Source: an uncultured Actinomycetes bacterium (GTDB lineage: Bacteria > Actinomycetota > Thermoleophilia > Solirubrobacterales > Solirubrobacteraceae). Taken from it: a stretch of 10,577 nucleotides of DNA. Numbering within the stretch: position 1 is the first letter of the stretch; every line of letters begins with the position of its first letter. The stretch lies in contig CALAQT010000268.1 of NCBI GenBank assembly GCA_937888775.1, forward strand, positions 1 to 10,577, given 5' to 3'. The position numbers and the translations under genes were made by a program. The notes under the pieces were generated by a model that saw only the letters and a program-made list of their open reading frames with translations, made no database searches and was not told the DNA's origin. Of this stretch, positions 7,345 to 10,577 are shown one piece after another.

Positions 7345-7398
7345 CAACGTCCTGTTCGGTCCGCGGGACCTCGTGACCCGGCGGGACGTCCTGTCCCG
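7345..7398. repeat. Cluster of GGGAC/GTCCC direct and inverted repeats upstream of the HD gene
   Basis: Two adjacent 18-bp units, 7363-7380 and 7381-7398, agree at 15 of 18 positions. The second is itself an inverted repeat, CGGGAC-GTCCT-GTCCCG. An exact 9-bp direct repeat ACGTCCTGT occurs at 7347-7355 and 7386-7394, and GGTCC-GCG-GGACC (7358-7370) is a further inverted repeat. A related GGGAACGTCCC sits at 7270-7280 on the murA side. The cluster ends 10 bp before the candidate -10 at 7409, so it covers the -35 region of the rightward promoter. An operator for an unknown regulator is a reasonable inference. Confidence 0.45.
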
Positions 7399-7408
7399 AG
7401 CGCTGAGC

Positions 7409-7414
7409 TAGGGT
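7409..7414 (+). promoter_or_regulatory. Candidate -10 element placing transcription start at the HD gene ATG
   Basis: TAGGGT matches TANNNT and ends 7 nt before the ATG at 7422, so transcription would begin at or next to the A of the start codon. There is no Shine-Dalgarno sequence between them. This is the layout of leaderless genes common in actinobacteria. No consensus -35 is seen; the repeat unit 7381-7398 occupies that place. Confidence 0.5.
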
Positions 7415-7421
7415 AACGGCC

Positions 7422-8003
7422 ATGCAGGTGCAACTTTCGCGCGAGGAGGCCTGGAACCTTCTTTGCGAATGGACGAAAAGTGACTCGCTGCGGCGGCATA
7501 TGCTCGCCGTCGAGGCCGCCATGCGCGCCTACGCGCCCCGGTTTGACGGCGATCCCGAGCTGTGGGGGCTGACCGGACTGCTGCACGACCTCGATTACGA
7601 GCGCCATCCCGACCTCCAGGACGGCCATCCGCGCTACGCGATGTCAGAGCTGGAGGCCCGCGGCTATCCACCTGAGCTGGTCCGGGCGGTGGCCTCCCAT
7701 GCCGACTACCTGGAGGTGGCGCGCGAGACGCCGATGGAGAAGGCGCTGTACGCCGTCGACGAATTGTCAGGATTCATCCTGGCGTACGCCTACGTTCGGC
7801 CTGAGGGACTCGTCGGCATGACTCCCAAGTCGGTTAAGCAGAAGCTCAAGCAGCCGAGCTTCGCCGCCGCCGTTCACCGTGACGCGCTGCGCCGGGGCGC
7901 CGAAGAGCTGGGGGTCGATTTCGACGAGCACCTGGCGTTCGTGATCGGCGCGCTGGCCGACCGGCGCCGGGAACTGTTGCCCGCCAGCGCAGGCGACGAG
8001 TAG
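7422..8003 (+). CDS. HD-domain protein (predicted metal-dependent phosphohydrolase)
   Basis: This 193-residue protein carries the HD superfamily metal-binding pattern. His26 is in RRHMLAVEAAM, the His55-Asp56 doublet in TGLLHDLDYERHPD (51-64), His69 and His93 in ASHADY follow, and Asp113 in AVDELSGF closes the site. Such soluble proteins usually hydrolyse phosphomonoesters, phosphodiesters or nucleotides with bound metal. This short stand-alone group is widespread, and I do not know its substrate. No signal peptide or membrane segment is present. The start at 7422 fits the leaderless promoter, and the alternative start codons downstream would approach the first histidine. Six nucleotides after its stop the dehydrogenase-like gene begins, so the two probably form one transcript. 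Confidence 0.85.
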   Translation: MQVQLSREEAWNLLCEWTKSDSLRRHMLAVEAAMRAYAPRFDGDPELWGLTGLLHDLDYERHPDLQDGHPRYAMSELEARGYPPELVRAVASHADYLEVARETPMEKALYAVDELSGFILAYAYVRPEGLVGMTPKSVKQKLKQPSFAAAVHRDALRRGAEELGVDFDEHLAFVIGALADRRRELLPASAGDE

Positions 8004-8009
8004 CAGCCG

Positions 8010-9116
8010 ATGGCCGCTCCCGTGAGGATCGTGGTGCTCGAGGGCGATCAGACGGGCCAGGAGCTGCTGGAGCAGGCCGTCCGGGTGCTCGATCCTGACC
8101 TGCTGGAGCTGGAGCTGGAGCTGGAGCGCTTCGACCTGTCGCTGGAGAATCGGCGCTCCACGTCCAACCAGGTGGTCAGCGACGCTGCCGCGGCGATGCG
8201 GGCCGCCGGACTGGGCCTCAAGGCGGCCACGATCACGCCAGAGGGAGCGCAGGACGTCGGCTCCCCGAACCGGATCCTGCGCGAGCAGGTGGACGGCAAG
8301 GTGATCGTCCGGACTGGCCGGCGTCTGCCGGGGGTAACGCCGATCGCCGGCGTGCATTACCCGATCTCGGTGGTCAGGATGGCGGTGGAGGACGCCTACG
8401 GCGCCGAGGAATCGCGTCAGGGCGAGCCGGGCTCATCGAACGAGGTCGCCTACCGCAAGGAGCACCTCACCCGCTCCACCTGCCGAGCGGTCGCCGAATA
8501 CGCGTTTGCCACCGCTGGAAGGATGGCGGCCCGCGTCTACGGTGGCCCGAAGTGGACCGTCTCCCCGGTCTATGAGGGGATGCTCAAGGAAGAGCTCGAC
8601 CGGGCCGCGGCGGCCCACCCGGAGATCACCTACCAGCCGGTGCTGATCGATGCAACCTACGCTGGGCTGCTGTCGGGGGCCACCGACGCGCCGCTGGTCA
8701 TCCCGGCGCTGAACCGTGACGGCGATTGCCTGTCTGACCTGGTGCTGCCGATGTTCGGCTCGATCGCCGGCGCCGAGTCTGTGCTGCTGGCCTTCGACGA
8801 GAGCTACCACACCCGGGTCGCGATGGCCGAGGCGCCGCACGGGACCGCTCCCGCCCTGCAGGGTAAGGATCTGGCCAATCCCCTGGCGATGATCCTCGCC
8901 TGTGGCGCCCTGCTGCGCCACGCCGCCGACCGCAGCGGCCCGCAGGCCGAGCGTGCCTCGCGGGCAATCTATGAAGCGGCGCTGGAGACCGTCGGAGCCG
9001 GCGTCAAGACTCCGGATCTTGGCGGTCACTCGGGCACGACCGAGTTCACCACGTCGGTGCTGGAGCGTCTGCGCACCAAGCTCGAGGTCTGGTCTTCGCT
9101 GGGGACGGCCTCGTGA
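8010..9116 (+). CDS. Isocitrate/isopropylmalate dehydrogenase family protein (divergent)
   Basis: The 368-residue product belongs to the beta-decarboxylating dehydrogenases, which oxidise a 2R,3S-hydroxyacid with NAD(P)+ and release CO2. The family catalytic set can be traced. Substrate arginines Arg91, Arg101 and Arg123 occur in SPNRILREQVDGKVIVRTG and VVRMAVEDAYG. Tyr130 follows, then Lys181 in GGPKWTVSP. The metal-binding aspartates are Asp214 (IDATYAG), Asp239 and Asp243 (GDCLSDL). The cofactor loop is EAPHGTAPALQGKDLANPLAMIL (274-296). The N-terminal GDQTGQEL replaces the usual GDGIGPEV, and the Lys181 surroundings are unlike common Icd or LeuB. VED before Tyr130 resembles isocitrate enzymes more than LeuB. 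The exact substrate is open; isocitrate is a guess. The ribosome binding site is weak, suggesting coupling to the HD gene. Confidence 0.8.
   Translation: MAAPVRIVVLEGDQTGQELLEQAVRVLDPDLLELELELERFDLSLENRRSTSNQVVSDAAAAMRAAGLGLKAATITPEGAQDVGSPNRILREQVDGKVIVRTGRRLPGVTPIAGVHYPISVVRMAVEDAYGAEESRQGEPGSSNEVAYRKEHLTRSTCRAVAEYAFATAGRMAARVYGGPKWTVSPVYEGMLKEELDRAAAAHPEITYQPVLIDATYAGLLSGATDAPLVIPALNRDGDCLSDLVLPMFGSIAGAESVLLAFDESYHTRVAMAEAPHGTAPALQGKDLANPLAMILACGALLRHAADRSGPQAERASRAIYEAALETVGAGVKTPDLGGHSGTTEFTTSVLERLRTKLEVWSSLGTAS
8103..8126 (+). repeat. Four tandem CTGGAG hexanucleotides coding (Leu-Glu)4
   Basis: CTGGAG is repeated exactly four times in frame, giving residues 32-39 of the dehydrogenase-like protein. 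It would form an alternating hydrophobic/acidic strand close to the N-terminal nucleotide-binding sheet. As a perfect hexamer tract it could gain or lose units without a frameshift. Confidence 0.85.
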
Positions 9117-9149
9117 GCCGCCGTCCGCGGTTCCGTCCGGCGCCGCCCC

Positions 9150-9155
9150 TACTCT
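9150..9155 (+). promoter_or_regulatory. Candidate -10 element for the small SOS-type ORF
   Basis: TACTCT fits TANNNT and lies 9 nt before the ATG at 9165, predicting a start of transcription at about 9162, inside the LexA box. No convincing -35 is seen. It is in the 48-bp gap after the dehydrogenase-like gene, so the small ORF could have its own promoter. Confidence 0.45.
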
Positions 9156-9157
9156 TA

Positions 9158-9171
9158 CGAACATATGTTCC
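9158..9171. promoter_or_regulatory. Perfect LexA (SOS) box overlapping a start codon
   Basis: The 14-mer CGAACATATGTTCC matches the Bacillus LexA/DinR consensus CGAACRNRYGTTYC at every position and keeps the GAAC-N4-GTTC core used by actinobacterial LexA. Its central 12 bp (9159-9170) are a perfect palindrome. It begins 2 bp after the candidate -10 and covers the ATG at 9165-9167, so bound LexA would block initiation directly. A 12-bp perfect palindrome with A/T centre stands out in such GC-rich DNA. Confidence 0.7.
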
Positions 9172-9392
9172 AGTCTTCTTCTAACCGCTTGCGCGCCTGG
9201 CTGAAGCTCGTCGACGACGTCCTCGACGACTTCCTGGGAGATCCGCCGGTGCATGCGCAGCCCCATCCCCATCGCCGTCCGTTGCGAATCGAGCATCGGC
9301 GCCGGCCCGGCTCAGTGCCTGCGCGTCCTGCCTACTGCCTGTCGCCCGTGCGGTCTCGTTCAGACCGCGTGGAACCGAAGCAAGTTCGCTGA
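9165..9392 (+). CDS. Small ORF of unknown function under a LexA box
   Basis: The ORF encodes 75 residues. Residues 8-24 (RLRAWLKLVDDVLDDFL) look like an amphipathic helix with a basic start and acidic face. The rest is rich in Pro, Arg and His, strongly basic and probably disordered, with one Cys near residue 58. Third codon positions are G/C-rich, more so in the first third than in the tail. No ribosome binding site precedes the ATG, but the -10 at 9150 would give a nearly leaderless mRNA. I recognise no family. Small LexA-controlled proteins elsewhere often stop cell division or support repair (SulA-, SidA- or DivS-like functions), so such a role is possible, but that is only inference from the LexA box. 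Confidence 0.5.
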   Translation: MFQSSSNRLRAWLKLVDDVLDDFLGDPPVHAQPHPHRRPLRIEHRRRPGSVPARPAYCLSPVRSRSDRVEPKQVR

Positions 9393-9402
9393 CCGGCGGT
9401 CA
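9390..9402. terminator. Inverted repeat between two convergent small genes
   Basis: TGACCGGCGGTCA is an inverted repeat (5-bp stem, 3-nt loop) that includes the TGA stop of the small plus-strand ORF (9390-9392) and lies 17 bp from the stop of the minus-strand membrane protein. No T-run follows on either strand. It could act as a weak two-way terminator. Confidence 0.3.
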
Positions 9403-9418
9403 CTGGCGGCTCGCGGCA

Positions 9419-9634
9419 CTAGGCGATCAGCGCCTGCAACGGGCCGATCAAACCGCTCGGATCGCCCGTCGTCGTGGCCGAGCCCGCCGTGGCCAGGGCG
9501 ATGATCACCGCGATGAACGTTCCCAGCCCCAGGACCACGCAGATCACGGCCAGCACGAACACTTGCGGGTTAGCACGAAAGTATCTGGCCATCTGTCCCA
9601 TCGCGGAGAGCATCGTGCCACGGATCGTCGGCAT
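9419..9634 (-). CDS. Small single-span membrane protein, unknown function
   Basis: The frame encodes up to 71 residues with one clear hydrophobic segment at about residues 24-50 (VFVLAVICVVLGLGTFIAV...), preceded by the basic stretch ARYFRANPQ and followed by a Ser/Thr/Gly-rich tail ending in GPLQALIA. By the positive-inside rule the N-terminus would be cytoplasmic. Codon choice is strongly G/C-ending, supporting a real gene. Possible starts are at 9634, 9613, 9601 and 9592. The last two give 60 or 57 residues and sit just before the conserved-looking MARYFRANPQ; none has a good ribosome binding site. It is divergent from greA with 73 bp between. No family is recognised. Confidence 0.6.
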   Translation of the reverse strand: MPTIRGTMLSAMGQMARYFRANPQVFVLAVICVVLGLGTFIAVIIALATAGSATTTGDPSGLIGPLQALIA

Positions 9635-9692
9635 CGCGCGGCAAGCTCGTCGTCGCTCTCAGTTGCCCCGGGCTGGCGCGCCCTGTCAGCCG

Positions 9693-9701
9693 TGGCATGA
9701 T
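9693..9701 (+). promoter_or_regulatory. Candidate extended -10 element for greA
   Basis: TGG-CATGAT resembles an extended -10 (TGN followed by a hexamer with A2 and T6). It ends 6 nt before the greA ATG at 9708. The G-run between them touches the ATG and is too close to serve as a normal ribosome binding site, so a leaderless greA mRNA is plausible. No -35 is evident. Confidence 0.35.
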
Positions 9702-9707
9702 GGGGGC

Positions 9708-10187
9708 ATGGGTTCATCCGAATCAGACGGGGAATCGATCACCGCCGACGGACTGGTGGCGCTCAAAGCCGAGCTGTTCGACCTGGAGAGCGCGGGCCGT
9801 CGAGAGATCAGCAAGCGCATCCTCACCGCGCGCGGTCACGGCGATCTGAAGGAGAACGCCGAGTACCACGCCGCCAAGGAGGATCAGGCCCACCTGGAAA
9901 CCAGGATCAAGCGCCTGCGCCAGCGTCTCCGAAACGCGGTCGTCGTGGAGAGCGCATCCGGCGGGAACACGTTCGCGTTCGGGCGCTCGGCCGAGATCCG
10001 CGACGAGTCCAACGGCGAGACTCAGACGTGGACGATCGTCGGGCCCACCGAGGCAAATCGGGCCGCAGGGAAGATCTCGGCGGAGTCGCCGGTCGCGCGG
10101 GCGCTGCTGGGCCGCGCCGCCGGCGATCTGGTCGAAGTGCAGACCCCCCGCGGGGTCCGCAAGCTGCGCATCGAGCGGCTGCTCTAA
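9708..10187 (+). CDS. greA: Transcription elongation factor GreA
   Basis: GreA enters the secondary channel of backtracked RNA polymerase and stimulates cleavage of the extruded 3' RNA, rescuing stalled complexes. The 159-residue length is typical. The N-terminal coiled coil (about 11-78) carries the tip motif ARGHGDLKENAEYHAAKE with the acidic pair Asp46 and Glu49 that positions the catalytic metal. The C-terminal FKBP-like domain shows TWTIVGPTEAN (107-117) and SPVARALLGRAAGDLVEVQTPRG (127-149). The start at 9708 gives the family's normal length; upstream in-frame codons overlap the divergent membrane gene and are unconserved. It converges on the rRNA operon with 66 bp between its stop and the 5S 3' end. 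Confidence 0.95.
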   Translation: MGSSESDGESITADGLVALKAELFDLESAGRREISKRILTARGHGDLKENAEYHAAKEDQAHLETRIKRLRQRLRNAVVVESASGGNTFAFGRSAEIRDESNGETQTWTIVGPTEANRAAGKISAESPVARALLGRAAGDLVEVQTPRGVRKLRIERLL

Positions 10188-10189
10188 CA

Positions 10190-10204
10190 CCCAAGGGCCC
10201 TGGG
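10190..10204. terminator. Small palindromic hairpin after greA
   Basis: CCCAAGGGCCCTGGG starts 3 nt after the greA stop. It is a near-palindrome with one mismatch and a tight centre. It precedes the larger hairpin at 10212-10244, so the two lie in tandem in the convergent greA-5S gap. Confidence 0.35.
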
Positions 10205-10211
10205 CACTCAA

Positions 10212-10244
10212 CGACCCCGCTCGTGCCGAGCACGGACGGGGTCG
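10212..10244. terminator. Strong hairpin between greA and the rRNA operon, probable two-way terminator
   Basis: CGACCCCG (10212-10219) pairs with CGGGGTCG (10237-10244). Inside it CGTGC (10222-10226) pairs with GCACG (10230-10234) around a CGA loop, leaving only a 2x2 internal position. It lies about 10 nt beyond the 5S 3' end on the minus strand and 24 nt after the greA stop on the plus strand. There is only a weak T-rich patch after it on the minus strand. Location and strength suggest it ends the rRNA transcript and perhaps greA. Confidence 0.6.
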
Positions 10245-10253
10245 AGATAAGAA

Positions 10254-10367
10254 CCGGCGGCGACCTACTCTCCCAGGCCCTTGCGGGCCAAGTACCATCG
10301 GCGCTGAGGGGCTTAACGGCTCTGTTCGGAAAGGGAAGAGGTGTTTCCCCCTCGCCATAGCCACCGG
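10254..10367 (-). rRNA. rrf: 5S ribosomal RNA
   Basis: Read on the minus strand this is a complete 5S rRNA of about 114 nt. The terminal helix pairs CCGGTGGC at the 5' end (10360-10367) with GCCGCCGG at the 3' end (10254-10261). Conserved internal elements include TTTCCGAACAGAG and TTAAGCC of loops B/C, AGCGCCGATGGTACTTG, and GGGAGAGTAGGTCGCCGCC at the 3' side. The form is that of actinobacterial 5S. Ends are set by helix I and may be off by 1-3 nt. It follows 23S after a spacer of about 75 nt. Confidence 0.93.
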
Positions 10368-10424
10368 AAACCGGTAGAGACCATGCCCTCTGCGGGCCTT
10401 CAAAACTACACAGTGCCAATGAAC

Positions 10425-10442
10425 CGGATATCAAAATATCCG
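10425..10442 (-). other. Hairpin in the 23S-5S spacer, likely rRNA processing stem
   Basis: CGGATAT (10425-10431) and ATATCCG (10436-10442) form a perfect 7-bp stem with a 4-nt loop immediately after the 23S 3' end on the minus strand. Such stems in rRNA spacers are commonly sites of RNase cleavage. The rest of the spacer (10368-10424) shows no tRNA. Confidence 0.45.
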
Positions 10443-10577
10443 TCAAGCCCTCGACCCATTAGTACCGGTCTCCTACGGGTGTCACCACCCTTCCAGATCC
10501 GGCCTATCAACCTGGTGATCTTCCAGGGGTCTTACTCCCTCTAGGGGATGGGAGAGCTCATCTCGAGGCCGGCTTCC
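10443..10577 (-). rRNA. rrl: 23S ribosomal RNA, 3' end (partial)
   Basis: The minus strand shows the last about 135 nt of 23S rRNA, including the conserved 3' block GGTACTAATGGGTCGAGG ending in GCTTGA near 10443. The start of the gene lies beyond the right window edge. With 5S downstream this is the standard 16S-23S-5S direction, running leftward. The exact 3' end is uncertain by a few nucleotides. Confidence 0.93.

Noticed and set aside
7238..7522. N-terminal extension of MurA to 7522
   Set aside because: The added residues are not conserved and would overlap the divergent HD gene and its promoter; the family N-terminus starts at 7237.
8433..9296. 287-codon minus-strand frame opposite the dehydrogenase-like gene
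   Set aside because: The plus-strand gene has the full catalytic set; this frame is low-complexity in Arg, Gln and Gly and would also run across the LexA box.
9723..10403. 226-codon minus-strand frame overlapping greA and 5S
   Set aside because: It would cover the 5S rRNA and the antisense of greA, both firmly identified.
10341..10544. 67-codon plus-strand frame over the rRNA spacer
   Set aside because: It is antisense to 5S and 23S rRNA, so it has no support as a gene.
1..10577. CRISPR array, insertion sequence, phage genes or tRNA
   Set aside because: No regularly spaced repeats, transposase or integrase motifs, terminal inverted repeats or tRNA-like cloverleaf were seen; the content is chromosomal core genes.

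Overview
The window comes from a high-GC bacterium, most likely a deep-branching actinobacterium. Class Thermoleophilia is my best guess, held with moderate confidence. The reasons are strong G/C preference at third codon positions, an actinobacterial-type 5S rRNA, GTG starts, promoters placed for leaderless mRNAs, and a MurA with aspartate at the fosfomycin-target position, as in mycobacteria.

Left part (213-7237, minus strand): one tightly packed gene train read right to left, murA-hisZ-hisG-hisD-hisB-hisH-hisA-hisF. The seven his genes overlap by 4-17 nt or are 2 nt apart, so translation is probably coupled; murA is 46 nt upstream of hisZ. Together they encode the entry enzyme of histidine synthesis (short HisG plus its HisZ regulatory subunit), the isomerase HisA, the imidazole glycerol phosphate synthase pair HisH/HisF, the dehydratase HisB and the terminal dehydrogenase HisD. 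hisE, hisI, hisC and the histidinol-phosphate phosphatase are not in the window. MurA makes the first committed peptidoglycan precursor. Positions 1-212 hold what looks like the last 18 codons of a converging plus-strand gene and two inverted repeats.

Middle (7238-9116): a 184-bp divergent intergenic region rich in GGGAC/GTCCC repeats, then two plus-strand genes 6 nt apart. These are an HD-domain phosphohydrolase-like protein and a divergent isocitrate/isopropylmalate-dehydrogenase-family enzyme. The HD gene appears to have a leaderless promoter.

Right part (9117-10577): a small plus-strand ORF whose start codon lies inside a perfect LexA (SOS) box, a small single-span membrane protein on the minus strand, greA on the plus strand, and then the end of an rRNA operon read from the right (3' end of 23S, spacer hairpin, 5S, strong terminator-like hairpin). 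The most unusual observation is the candidate SOS-controlled small gene at 9165-9392. The MurA Cys-to-Asp substitution and the repeat cluster upstream of the HD gene come next.
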